DNA of 64,000 nucleotides from Candidatus Gastranaerophilales bacterium (GTDB lineage: Bacteria > Cyanobacteriota > Vampirovibrionia > Gastranaerophilales > Gastranaerophilaceae): assembly GCA_944322935.1 (NCBI GenBank), contig CALUQO010000007.1, positions 1-64,000 of the forward strand, in the 5' to 3' direction. The notes below the pieces were generated by a model, which saw only the letters and a program-made list of their open reading frames with translations, was not told where the DNA came from and did not search any database. Position 1 is the stretch's first letter; every line of letters starts with the position of its first letter. The translations under genes and the position numbers were made by a program. Below, one piece after another: positions 23,622 to 31,259 of this stretch.

Positions 23622-24152
23622 CTATTCAAAATCTATATCTTTAATATTTTCAATATCTTCCGAGCTCCCCCAGTCATTATCATATAAACCCTGTTTTACA
23701 AATTTGTGAAAAGAAGAATACCGCCAGTCCTTTACTTTATTTACAAGTCCGTGCTTCAGTGGATTGTAATGAATGTAATTAATTTGATTGTTTAATTCTT
23801 CTTGATCTTTAATTGTATGTTCAAAAAATCTTCTCTGAAATAAACCTTTTTCCCCTTTATTAACATAACCGTAGGTTGGGGTTTCCACCTCAACATTATA
23901 ATTTTTAGAGAAGTAATATTTTATTGATGTAATAATTTTGGGATATTCTTCAATATTCTCAGGATTTAGTATTACATGTATATGGTCGGGCAAAACACAG
24001 ATTGCAATAATTTCAAAACAAAAGAATTGTTTTGCATTTTTAAAGGCATGTCTTAGTAGTTCGATATTATCCACAAATATACTTTTTCTTTCATAAGAAA
24101 CAACAATTAAATGTACATAACTGTTTTTAATAAAAGCACGTCTGTAGTTCAT
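23622..24152 (-). CDS. REP-associated tyrosine transposase (RAYT, Y1_Tnp)
   Basis: The 176-aa protein is an IS200-like Y1 transposase domain: SYVHLIVVSYERKSIF, then the HUH metal site as LPDHIHVILNPEN, and the C-terminal LFQRRFFEHTIKDQEELNN with HYNPLKHGLVNKVKDWRYSS. These are hallmarks of RAYTs, single-strand endonucleases that bind REP hairpins. The catalytic tyrosine is probably in the C-terminal helical part; I could not fix it with certainty. Oddly, the segment VEVETPTYGY is encoded by a REP palindrome inside the gene (23871-23894). The domestic, non-mobile behaviour of RAYTs is known for the family. Confidence 0.9.
   Translation of the reverse strand: MNYRRAFIKNSYVHLIVVSYERKSIFVDNIELLRHAFKNAKQFFCFEIIAICVLPDHIHVILNPENIEEYPKIITSIKYYFSKNYNVEVETPTYGYVNKGEKGLFQRRFFEHTIKDQEELNNQINYIHYNPLKHGLVNKVKDWRYSSFHKFVKQGLYDNDWGSSEDIENIKDIDFE
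23871..23894 (+). repeat. REP palindrome inside the transposase gene
   Basis: GTAG followed by GTTGGGGT-TTCC-ACCTCAAC, an 8-bp stem with one G-T pair. It keeps the RAYT reading frame open on the minus strand, adding a VEVETPTYG-type peptide. Confidence 0.75.
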
Positions 24153-24181
24153 TTTTTAATTTTATAACAAATATTTTTTTT

Positions 24182-24205
24182 GTTGGGGTAGAAACCCCAA
24201 CCTAC
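24182..24205 (-). repeat. Right REP palindrome, inverted
   Basis: GTTGGGGT-AGAA-ACCCCAAC followed by CTAC, the complement of GTAG. It is the inverted counterpart of the left REP, and the inverted similarity extends outward into CAAACTTGTT. Confidence 0.8.
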
Positions 24206-24231
24206 AAACTTGTTTTCCGAGAGGGGAGAAC

Positions 24232-24259
24232 CAAGGACACAAAGGGATTTTTAGTAAAA
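24232..24259 (-). repeat. Degenerate internal tRNA-Phe segment
   Basis: GAACCAAGGACACA and GGGATTTT are shared with the tRNA-Phe complement at 24428-24450 (variable loop to anticodon arm), with one insertion and a change. It is not a functional tRNA. Confidence 0.6.
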
Positions 24260-24288
24260 AAAAGACTCATAAACTGAGTCTTTTTTCT
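24255..24288. terminator. Terminator in the tRNA-Phe tail array
   Basis: AAAAAAGACTCA pairs with TGAGTCTTTTTT around TAAAC. On the minus strand it directly follows the tRNA-tail copy at 24292-24305. Confidence 0.65.
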
Positions 24289-24291
24289 AAA

Positions 24292-24352
24292 TGGTGCCAC
24301 GTCTCACTCTGCCGAGAAAAACAAGACTAAATGTCTTGTTTTTTGAGAGGGG
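24292..24352 (-). repeat. tRNA-Phe 3'-tail copy joined to intact hairpin repeat
   Basis: TGGTGCCACGTCTC (24292-24305) is identical to the tRNA-Phe acceptor end at 24408-24421. It runs into CACTCTGCCGAG, a hairpin with ACAAG/CTTGT arms and the ACTAAATGT loop (24326-24334), then GAGAGGGG. This is the uninterrupted form of the repeat split by the RAYT element. A short inverted tRNA T-arm piece (GGTTCGATTCCGAG, 24361-24374) follows. Confidence 0.7.
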
Positions 24353-24379
24353 AGAACCAAGGTTCGATTCCGAGCAATA

Positions 24380-24406
24380 AAAAAACACCCGAAGGTGTTT
24401 TAAAAA
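24380..24406 (-). terminator. Terminator of tRNA-Phe
   Basis: AAAACACC-TTCG-GGTGTTTT (minus strand) with T runs on both sides lies directly after the encoded CCA of tRNA-Phe. Confidence 0.8.
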
Positions 24407-24407
24407 G

Positions 24408-24483
24408 TGGTGCCACGTCTCGGAATCGAACCAAGGACACAGGGATTTTCAGTCCCTTGCTCTACCAACTGAGCTAACGTGGC
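24408..24483 (-). tRNA. tRNA-Phe (anticodon GAA)
   Basis: The minus strand gives acceptor GCCACGT paired with ACGTGGC, a D arm with GCTCAGTTGGTAGAGC, anticodon stem GGGAC/.CCC with loop CTGAAAA (anticodon GAA), a T arm with GGTTCGATTCC, A73 and encoded CCA. Upstream, TTGACT (24579-24584) and TTATAA form a promoter. An 8-bp hairpin TTTGTAGA/TCTACAAA (24516-24538) lies in the leader. Confidence 0.96.
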
Positions 24484-24554
24484 GCGTGGCATATATTATT
24501 CAATTGTCTATGGAGTTTGTAGAGCCTTGTTCTACAAATTATCTCCTCGTTACT

Positions 24555-24584
24555 TTATAATAACAAAAGAATATTCAGAGTCAA
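24555..24584 (-). promoter_or_regulatory. Promoter of tRNA-Phe
   Basis: On the minus strand TTGACT is followed after about 18 bases by TTATAA. No other minus-strand start lies between it and the tRNA. Confidence 0.5.
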
Positions 24585-24620
24585 TAATTTTTTATTAAAT
24601 TTATTAATCTGGTATATTAA

Positions 24621-24649
24621 TTGACTTTTTGCTAAAATTACATTATACC
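24621..24649 (+). promoter_or_regulatory. Promoter of trxA
   Basis: TTGACT (24621-24626), 17-base spacer, TATACC (24644-24649). A TATAAT at 24652-24657 could be an alternative -10 box. Confidence 0.5.
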
Positions 24650-24678
24650 TTTATAATATGGTTTAAGGAGGAGACGGT

Positions 24679-25002
24679 ATGTCAAACGCATTAGATATCA
24701 ATGATTCAACTTTTGAATCGGAAGTTATAAATTCTTCTGAATTAACAGTTGTTGATTTTTGGGCACCATGGTGCGGCCCATGCAGAAAACTCGGCCCGGT
24801 GTTGGACGAAGTTGCACAGGATTATGAAGGAAAGCTCAAAATCGTAAAACTCAATACTGACGAAAATCTTAAAACAGCAAAAGAATACTCCGTAAGCGGC
24901 TTGCCGACTTTATTGATTTTCAAAGACGGAAAAGCTGTTGAACGTCTTGTAGGGCTTGTTCCGAAATCAACAATCACATCTAATATAGAAAAACACTTAT
25001 AA
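24679..25002 (+). CDS. trxA: Thioredoxin
   Basis: The 107-aa protein is a classical thioredoxin: VVDFWAPWCGPCRKLGPVLD with the WCGPC redox motif at about residue 33, KLNTDENLKTAKEYSVSGLP with the cis-proline, and LLIFKDGKAVERLVGLVP. It reduces cytoplasmic disulfides, using electrons from thioredoxin reductase. There is no signal peptide. AAGGAGG lies 8 bases before the ATG. Single gene with its own promoter. Confidence 0.95.
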   Translation: MSNALDINDSTFESEVINSSELTVVDFWAPWCGPCRKLGPVLDEVAQDYEGKLKIVKLNTDENLKTAKEYSVSGLPTLLIFKDGKAVERLVGLVPKSTITSNIEKHL

Positions 25003-25095
25003 TCTGTTTTTAAAAAATTCTTCAAGAAGATTGTAATGTTGTGCCGGTTTGATAACTTCAGCATTTTGCGGCATCATCATTGCAATCTTTTTGTT

Positions 25096-25273
25096 TTACT
25101 CATGGCGTGTTTTATAGTTACTCATATTTTCAATGTTTGCAAACTTTTGCGCAATACGAACAGTTTGGATTAATTCCGTAAGGGGTTTTGTGTTACTAAA
25201 GATGTTCTAAATTGTCTTTGGTACTGCCTTTGTTATAATATACAAGCGCATAATCTTTATTTCCGTACGGTAG
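25096..25273 (-). pseudogene. Decayed gene fragment of unknown family
   Basis: Two protein-like pieces in different frames follow each other on the minus strand: LPYGNKDYALVYYNKGST..NLEHL (25196-25273) and KPLTELIQTVRIAQKFANIE..KTRHE (25096-25196). They join across a frameshift and stop. Composition looks coding but no start or family is recognisable. It lies just after the stop of the TPR-like gene on the same strand. Confidence 0.4.
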
Positions 25274-25280
25274 TCCCCTA

Positions 25281-25958
25281 TTATTCCCAACTCTCTTCGG
25301 GAATTTCGTTATATATCAGCGCTGTAAAATATAAATATTTCATTAATTGATATTCGTTTTCAGAAAAATATTGATAAATATCATTGTACTTAATCATATC
25401 CTTCAAAGAATAACGAGATTTCAACCCTTTTGAATTACCGCATTTTACGACGTGATGTTTAATATCCAACAATTGGGCAAGTATGCTGGGATCATACCAC
25501 TCAGTTAGTCCAAAATTTACTATGCTTGCAAAATAGGAATTTATACCATATTCTAATACTTCCCGGTAAACTTTCTTTACTTTATTTGAATAATCTAACA
25601 AATCTATATCCGGTCTGTTTGGTGTTTCATAAAGCTCATCAAATTCAGCATTTATTATCAGTTTATTTTGTAATTGATATAACAATTCTTCATAATGCTT
25701 CTTTATATCCAAATCCCGTGTTTTTGTGTGTCTTATATATAAATCATAACAACTTGCTGCCAGATTATATAATTTATATTCTTCTGATAATTTTGCTAAT
25801 TTTAAATACACATCACAAAGATCCCAATGTAAACAAAGTGCATAAACGAAATTACGAATGGCTTCTTTGTCGTTTTTTTGTTCCAGTTCACTTTGTCCGA
25901 TTTTATAATATTCTGTTCCTAAACTTTCTCTTTGTTCCTGCAATTCATTATTTTCCAT
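25281..25958 (-). CDS. TPR-like protein of unknown function
   Basis: The 225-aa protein starts with helical repeats of TPR type (LGTEYYKIGQSELEQKNDKE, VYLKLAKLSEEYKLYNLAAS), then has a specific C-terminal half (YREVLEYGINSYFASIVNFG, ENEYQLMKYLYFTALIYNEI). There is no signal peptide. The family is not recognised; a protein-protein interaction role is inferred. The ribosome site is weak. A decayed fragment follows, and 230 bp of sequence without recognisable features separates it from the zeta-toxin gene. Confidence 0.65.
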   Translation of the reverse strand: MENNELQEQRESLGTEYYKIGQSELEQKNDKEAIRNFVYALCLHWDLCDVYLKLAKLSEEYKLYNLAASCYDLYIRHTKTRDLDIKKHYEELLYQLQNKLIINAEFDELYETPNRPDIDLLDYSNKVKKVYREVLEYGINSYFASIVNFGLTEWYDPSILAQLLDIKHHVVKCGNSKGLKSRYSLKDMIKYNDIYQYFSENEYQLMKYLYFTALIYNEIPEESWE

Positions 25959-26190
25959 AAACTCATCATTTTTGCTGAAGATTTTTGATATATTTTTTTA
26001 AAGCTCTTATTATCAGCCTTTCTTTAAGTGTAAAAAGCGGATTACACAACATTTTTGCCACTTATCGAGGGTTTACCGCCTTTTTTATCAGTTTTTTGTC
26101 TGAAATTTTTTAAGTTCCCGAATCTCTAAAAGTTTATCGTAATTTCCCTATTTAATCAAGTTTTTTCAGAAGCCTATTTATAACAACGCA

Positions 26191-28035
26191 TTACAATTTG
26201 ATTTTTTTGCCGAACTTTTGCCCTTCTTTAACCGGTTGAAGTTTTCCGTTTTCGTAGATATAGGCATTTCTTATATCTTTATGGTGAGAAAATACTTTTG
26301 CGGAAAAAACCTTTTCGTTATTGTTACTATTAAAAATCATCATAGTGACATAAGGGTCAATAAATCTGCCCGTAGCATCAAATCTGGCAACTGAACGTTC
26401 AACAGAAAGATGTTTTGGCGTGGCAATATGTATAAAATCCACATCATACCCGTGTTGTTTTGCCTGTTGAATTATTTTGTTGATGTTTAGCGAGCCGCCT
26501 GTTGTTTGGTAAATAAAATTTTTACCCTGCTGCAGCACGTGCGGAATCAGCTCTTGCTTTAAAATATGACTCGATGCCTTGTGTACAAGCGGTGCGCCTT
26601 CTCCATTTTTATAAACTTCTTTAAACATGGCCTTTATGTCATCGGAATCCGGTGTATAATATGCATTTTTATCTTTTTTTAAAATTTTGTTTATTATTGT
26701 AGACTTTCCGGCCCCCGGCAGTCCGTCCACAACTATCATTTTTCTTTCCGCTTTAATATTCTGCAGCTTTTGTTTTTCGTTTTGCATTACCTCAGACAAC
26801 ACTTTGTTATAATAGTCCGAGCCGATTTTAACACGTGATTTCAAAACATTGTTGCGTCTGATTTCTAGATATTTTTCATTATCATATGGTGTAATTTTGA
26901 TTTTATTCAAAGCAAAATACTTGTAATCACTGTCATGAATCATTCCTGCATTTTCACAGAAAATATTAATCAAGTCGTCTTGTGAAACAGCACCTTTTTT
27001 CCAATAATCAACAATCAAATTTTTCGGCAACCTTATGTCGGGCTCGTAAAAGCGTCCGTTACCGGTGTGCAGCACATAAAAGTTATGTTTGTATGTTCTC
27101 AAATACAGCTGTTTTAAATAGTCAGCTTTTTCTTTTACTTCATCAAGTGCATATAAATTTTCTTGCGCAGAAACACGTAAATTGTCGTTTTTTATTTGTG
27201 TTTTATGGACAAAATATGCTCTTTTAAAGGGATTTAGACGTTTTAAAATACTCTTTTCTTTAAAACATTCGTTGTAAAAATCCACATTGGATTTGTATTT
27301 CGTTGCCGGAGGAAATTTATCGTCAAATACATATTTATGAGTTTTAAAGTCATTTTTCGAAGTTATTGAAACTACATAATCATTTCCGTATTTGTTTACC
27401 CCAAATTCGTAAATATCCTGCCCGTATAGGTCGTTAAGAGTATTGAGCCTGTCTTTTAATGCCGAGGCATCCGCATTTTTATCTTTAACTATTGCAATCA
27501 AATCTTTTGCCGGCAGTTTAAACTTGAAAAGCTTTATTGCTCTTACCCTTTCTTCCTCAGAAAACTTTGTAAGCTGCAAAATGTCTTTATGCTTGTAGTT
27601 AAAAACATCAGCACTGTTTTTCTGACGGGCAAAGGGTTTTATAAACTTTAGCGTATCGTCAGAGTATGTTGAAATATGCAGCAATTCTTCCGGAGAAAAC
27701 CTAACCATGCCTGTCATATCTTTTTCAAAAGCAATCATAAACAGGGATTTTAGTTTTTCTAAAGAAAATGATTTTAATTCAAACAAATTACATATATTGT
27801 ACAAAAGATTGTAATGCTCATTCAGGTTTGCAAATTTATGCAAAGATGTGCGTTTTGCAGGAGGAACATCAGCAAAGTTTTTACTAAAAATATCACGGGG
27901 AAATCTCGGTGTTTCTATAAAAAGCGGCTGGAAAGCCGATAATATGTTTTTAGTCACGTGCGCAGGACTTTTGTATATTACTGATTTAAAATTAATTTGT
28001 TTGTTGTTATAGTGTATACGGTTATCAACTTTCAT
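26191..28035 (-). CDS. Large protein with C-terminal zeta-toxin kinase domain
   Basis: The 614-aa protein ends in a zeta-toxin P-loop domain (about residues 415-600): MIVVDGLPGAGKSTIINKIL (Walker A), PDSDDIKAMFKEVY, NFIYQTTGGSLNINKI and SVERSVARFDATGRFI. Zeta toxins phosphorylate UDP-N-acetylglucosamine and block wall synthesis; related domains phosphorylate other targets. The N-terminal 400 residues have no family I know, and begin with KQINFKSVIYK, the short motif shared by several proteins here. There is no epsilon-type antitoxin gene beside it. Its size and lack of antitoxin suggest an effector or regulatory kinase rather than a plasmid-type toxin. Confidence 0.75.
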   Translation of the reverse strand: MKVDNRIHYNNKQINFKSVIYKSPAHVTKNILSAFQPLFIETPRFPRDIFSKNFADVPPAKRTSLHKFANLNEHYNLLYNICNLFELKSFSLEKLKSLFMIAFEKDMTGMVRFSPEELLHISTYSDDTLKFIKPFARQKNSADVFNYKHKDILQLTKFSEEERVRAIKLFKFKLPAKDLIAIVKDKNADASALKDRLNTLNDLYGQDIYEFGVNKYGNDYVVSITSKNDFKTHKYVFDDKFPPATKYKSNVDFYNECFKEKSILKRLNPFKRAYFVHKTQIKNDNLRVSAQENLYALDEVKEKADYLKQLYLRTYKHNFYVLHTGNGRFYEPDIRLPKNLIVDYWKKGAVSQDDLINIFCENAGMIHDSDYKYFALNKIKITPYDNEKYLEIRRNNVLKSRVKIGSDYYNKVLSEVMQNEKQKLQNIKAERKMIVVDGLPGAGKSTIINKILKKDKNAYYTPDSDDIKAMFKEVYKNGEGAPLVHKASSHILKQELIPHVLQQGKNFIYQTTGGSLNINKIIQQAKQHGYDVDFIHIATPKHLSVERSVARFDATGRFIDPYVTMMIFNSNNNEKVFSAKVFSHHKDIRNAYIYENGKLQPVKEGQKFGKKIKL

Positions 28036-28096
28036 TGTAATTTGCTAAAAACTCGTAAATAAATAATGTTGCTATTTATGATAGAATAATTTTACT

Positions 28097-29207
28097 ATGA
28101 TAGACATCGAACAAAAACAAAAATTAGAAGAACTTGCTTTGAAAATAAACAAAGCGAAGGAGTGTCTTTGACCTGCCGAAACTTGAGCAAAAGGTTAAAG
28201 AAATAGATACAATGCTGCAAAGCGAAGATATTTGGTCAGACCCCCAAAAGGCGTCTAAAATGTCTCAGGAGTTGACTGAGTATAAATCCGAAATCGAGCA
28301 GGCAAAAAACTGGGACAAGACGATTGAGGACTGCAACCTTCTTGTTGAACTTTACGAGGAAACTGAAGATGAGTCTTTGTGGGAAGAATTGCAAAACGAT
28401 ATAGAAGCACTTGAAAAAGAGCTTAACGATTGGGAAATTAAGATGACGCTCTCGGGCGAGTACGATTCTTACGATGCAATTTTGACTGTTAATGCCGGAG
28501 CCGGCGGCACGGACGCACAGGATTGGGCGCAGATGCTTTTGAGAATGTACACCCGCTGGGCAGAATCAAAAGGCTGGAAAGTAGAACTTTTGGACAAGTC
28601 AGACGGGGATGAGGCTGGTATTAAGTCTGCTACAATCAAAGTCAGCGGCAAATATGCCTTCGGGCTTGCAAAAGCGGAAAGAGGCGTGCACCGTCTTGTA
28701 AGAATTTCACCTTTTAACGCAAACGGCAAACGCCAGACGAGTTTTGCTTCGTTAGAGGTCAGCCCGGTTATAGAAGATTTTGAAAAAGTAATCACCATTG
28801 CGCCCGAGGACATCGAGGTGGATACAATGCGCTCCGGCGGTGCGGGCGGACAAAACGTCAACAAGGTGGAAACAGCAGTAAGAATATTGCACAAACCGAC
28901 CGGTATTGTTATAAAATGCCAACAGCAGCGCTCACAGCTTCAAAACAAAGAAACGGCAATGCAAATGCTTGCTTCAAAACTGCTTGCAATAAGGCAGGCG
29001 GAGCATGACAAAAAGCTGGCTGAGCTTAAAGGCGAGAATTTTGACATAAACTTCGGCTCGCAGATACGCTCTTACGTCTTTCACCCGTACAAAATGGTGA
29101 AAGACCACAGAACAGGCTACGAGGTCGGCAATGTCGACGCCGTTATGGACGGCGAGATTGACGGATTTATTGATGCTTATCTAAAGCAGCAAATTTCAAA
29201 AACTTAG
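28097..29207 (+). CDS. prfB: Peptide chain release factor 2 with programmed +1 frameshift
   Basis: Translation starts at ATG 28097 and reads 24 codons to CTT followed by TGA (28166-28171). An internal Shine-Dalgarno-like AAGGAG lies just upstream. A +1 shift at CTT-T continues as [13 protein letters not shown] and the rest of RF2, for 369 aa. The second part has the anticodon-like SPF in [14 protein letters not shown] and the peptidyl-hydrolysis GGQ in [16 protein letters not shown]2 ends translation at UGA and UAA; the frameshift at its own in-frame UGA autoregulates it. Start, slippery codon and context match the classical arrangement. Confidence 0.96.
28158..28172 (+). promoter_or_regulatory. 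prfB frameshift site
   Basis: AGGAGTGTCTTTGAC: Shine-Dalgarno-like AGGAG, then CTT-TGA-C. Low RF2 lets the ribosome slip forward by one base, making full-length RF2. Confidence 0.92.
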
Positions 29208-29415
29208 CCGGACTGAATTTACCTTCAAGGTTCATTTGTACCACGGCAAGCGTTTTTACGATATCTGCGTATTCCTTTGTTATTCTGTCATATTGAGGCA
29301 AAGATATGTTGTTACGTATTATCGGGGTTGTTACATACAAATCTTGCTCGTTATTTTGTTCACCGGTCTGTTGAAATTGTTGGGAATAACCGGATTGATT
29401 ATACATATTTTCCAT
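29167..29415 (-). CDS. Small protein of unknown function overlapping the prfB end
   Basis: The 82-aa frame has a Gln/Asn-rich start ([20 protein letters not shown]) and a helical second half ([33 protein letters not shown]). Its last about 40 bases overlap the 3' end of prfB on the opposite strand. The second half looks like a genuine amphipathic helix pair, but the ribosome site is poor and no family is recognised. Confidence 0.45.
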   Translation of the reverse strand: MENMYNQSGYSQQFQQTGEQNNEQDLYVTTPIIRNNISLPQYDRITKEYADIVKTLAVVQMNLEGKFSPAKFLKFAALDKHQ

Positions 29416-29515
29416 TTTTTACACACTACATTATTACTTACCTTGTTTATATAAAAACATTTTTGTTAACAAAATTGCCCCGAATATTAAAAAACTTTAC
29501 AATTTAAATATAAAT

Positions 29516-30475
29516 ATGCTAAACACAATGGATTTACAGATACAATACCTGCTTATGCTCCAGCATTTCAGAGAGGCAACAAACGGGCTGTTTGACGGTT
29601 TTTTCCTCGGCGTTACAATGCTCGGGGAACTTATGATTCCTTTTATGATAACAGCCGTAATATACTGGGGTATAAACAAAAGAGCGGGGCAGCTGATACT
29701 GTTTGCTTACGGCATAACCCTTTATGTAAACGTATTTTTAAAGATGACTGCCTGCATAAAACGCCCTTGGCTTTTGAATCCTTCCGTTAAACCTATAGAA
29801 AGCGCCCTTCCTGCTGCGGACGGATACTCTTTTCCCAGCGGACATACCGCAGGGGCAGCGGCAGTGTGGGGCAGTATTGCTTTTAACTGGTGGAAAAACA
29901 AATTAATACGCTATTGTGCACTATTGATAATATTCGCGGTCGCATTTTCCCGTAACTACATAGGTGTGCACACCCCTCAGGATGTTATTGTTTCCATGGT
30001 TTTGGGGATATTTATTATTCTCGGTGCGGACGCACTGCTCATACAAATTGAAAAAAGCAAAAATGCTGATTGGATTTTTTATGCTTCGGCAATGATTTTG
30101 ACATTTTTGCTTGTTGCTTATTTACAAATAAAATGCGGCTGCCAAATGCAAAGCTACAATCCGTTGACCGACAACGTTAATCCTCTTGCGATGAAACACA
30201 GCGCTTATCCTAAAATTACGTTTTTAGCCGGAATCTTTACAGGCTGGATTTTAGAAAAACGTTTTGTAAACTACAGGGTTCCTGACGGCTACAGCCGTAA
30301 AAAAGTTGTATGGCTAATCGCAGGCATTGCTGTTTTGTATTTGATTATGAAACATTTATGCACGCTGTTTATGCTTTTTGTACCCGCATATGTTGCACAT
30401 TCGCTTCTGGCGTTTGTTTGTACGCTTTTTATTACCGCAATATATCCGCTCGTATTAAAAAAGGTCTTTTCTTAA
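29516..30475 (+). CDS. PAP2-family membrane phosphatase
   Basis: The 319-aa integral membrane protein carries the three PAP2 acid-phosphatase motifs: KMTACIKRPW (K-x6-RP), GYSFPSGHTAG (PSGH) and SRNYIGVHTPQDV (SR-x5-H-x3-D). The active site faces the outside of the inner membrane. The C-terminal 140 residues add four to five more membrane segments beyond the core domain. Members dephosphorylate undecaprenyl pyrophosphate or other lipid phosphates; which one is not determinable here. Confidence 0.88.
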   Translation: MLNTMDLQIQYLLMLQHFREATNGLFDGFFLGVTMLGELMIPFMITAVIYWGINKRAGQLILFAYGITLYVNVFLKMTACIKRPWLLNPSVKPIESALPAADGYSFPSGHTAGAAAVWGSIAFNWWKNKLIRYCALLIIFAVAFSRNYIGVHTPQDVIVSMVLGIFIILGADALLIQIEKSKNADWIFYASAMILTFLLVAYLQIKCGCQMQSYNPLTDNVNPLAMKHSAYPKITFLAGIFTGWILEKRFVNYRVPDGYSRKKVVWLIAGIAVLYLIMKHLCTLFMLFVPAYVAHSLLAFVCTLFITAIYPLVLKKVFS

Positions 30476-30523
30476 TACCTACAAAAGATTTTTATATGCT
30501 ATAATCCGATAAAGAAGGCAGCT

Positions 30524-30943
30524 ATGAAAAAATCAGAACTAAATCTTTTTATTTTAAAAAAAAGCTTTAATACTCTAAAAGAATGCTATGCGGATTTTTC
30601 AGCACAGCAGGACGATAAATTGAAAAATTATATTAAAGATTCTTGCATAAAACGGTTTGAATACACATACGAAACCGCTAAAAAGATAATGAACAAATTT
30701 TTAAAAAAGGAATACGATAAAACAGAAAAAGAACTTTCTATAAACAATATTTTTCGTGAAATGTTTGCACTCAGGCTTATAAAAAATTTTGAAAACTGGG
30801 TGGATTATCGAGAAAAAAGAAACCTCTCTTCACATGAATACAGTGAAGAAAAAATATATACAATTATTGATATAATTCCTCAATTTATTGACGATGTTGA
30901 CTTTTTGATACAACATCTTGAAGAGGTTCTTGTTAATGATTAG
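30524..30943 (+). CDS. HEPN-domain protein of a HEPN-MNT toxin-antitoxin pair
   Basis: The 139-aa helical protein belongs to the HI0074 nucleotidyltransferase substrate-binding family (HEPN): LKKSFNTLKECYADFSAQQ, SCIKRFEYTYETAKKIMNKF and YREKRNLSSHEYSEEK. The R-x4-H motif (RNLSSH) is the RNase site of active HEPN toxins. AAGAAGG precedes the start. Its stop overlaps the start of the MNT gene, as is usual for these modules, in which MNT neutralises HEPN by nucleotidylation or binding. Confidence 0.87.
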   Translation: MKKSELNLFILKKSFNTLKECYADFSAQQDDKLKNYIKDSCIKRFEYTYETAKKIMNKFLKKEYDKTEKELSINNIFREMFALRLIKNFENWVDYREKRNLSSHEYSEEKIYTIIDIIPQFIDDVDFLIQHLEEVLVND

Positions 30944-31223
30944 CGGTGTTAATGAAAATGAAGAAAAAATCATAAAAGAGATATTAAATAAATATCCGTA
31001 TGATTTTTATTATTACGGCTCACGGGTAAAAGGTGATTATACAGCAGGCTCGGATTTAGACATACTCGTTGAAAGCAATGAAGAAATTCCTGTCGGAATT
31101 ATTGAAAAAATAGAGCTTGAATTTAATGAAAGCAAAATTCCATATATAGTAAAGCTTGCAGACAGAAAAAGACTTGAGGATTATTTTTACGATTTAATAA
31201 AAGCTTCGCTGATAAAAATATAG
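30936..31223 (+). CDS. MNT-domain nucleotidyltransferase, antitoxin of the HEPN pair
   Basis: The 95-aa protein is a minimal nucleotidyltransferase (HI0073/MntA type) with the signature YYGSRVKGDYTAGSDLDILV (G-S-x10-D-x-D). ATG 30936 is chosen because AAGAGG lies about 10 bases upstream and the 8-base overlap with the HEPN stop is typical. Family antitoxins transfer AMP to the HEPN toxin to silence it. Both partners look intact. Confidence 0.87.
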   Translation: MISGVNENEEKIIKEILNKYPYDFYYYGSRVKGDYTAGSDLDILVESNEEIPVGIIEKIELEFNESKIPYIVKLADRKRLEDYFYDLIKASLIKI

Positions 31224-31259
31224 AAATTATTTTATCAAATTTATGTTAAAATAACACCT

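Larger units (their letters stand above)
23505..24208. mobile_element. REP-RAYT element inserted in a hairpin repeat loop
   Basis: About 704 bp lie between CACTCTGCCGAGAAAAACAAG and CTTGTTTTCCGAGAGGGG. In the intact copy at 24305-24352 the same flanks are separated only by ACTAAATGT. The insert is bounded by inverted GTAG-plus-palindrome REP sequences and carries a single transposase gene. This is the organisation of a REPtron (RAYT plus its REPs). No target-site duplication is obvious. Confidence 0.75.

Noticed and set aside
24516-24538. TTTGTAGA/TCTACAAA hairpin in the tRNA-Phe leader as a REP copy
   Set aside because: It lacks the GTAG-plus-G/C palindrome of the REP family; more likely a leader structure or weak terminator.
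28212-29207. RF2 starting at the internal ATG
   Set aside because: The upstream codons, slippery CTT-TGA and internal Shine-Dalgarno show the classical frameshifted prfB start at 28097.
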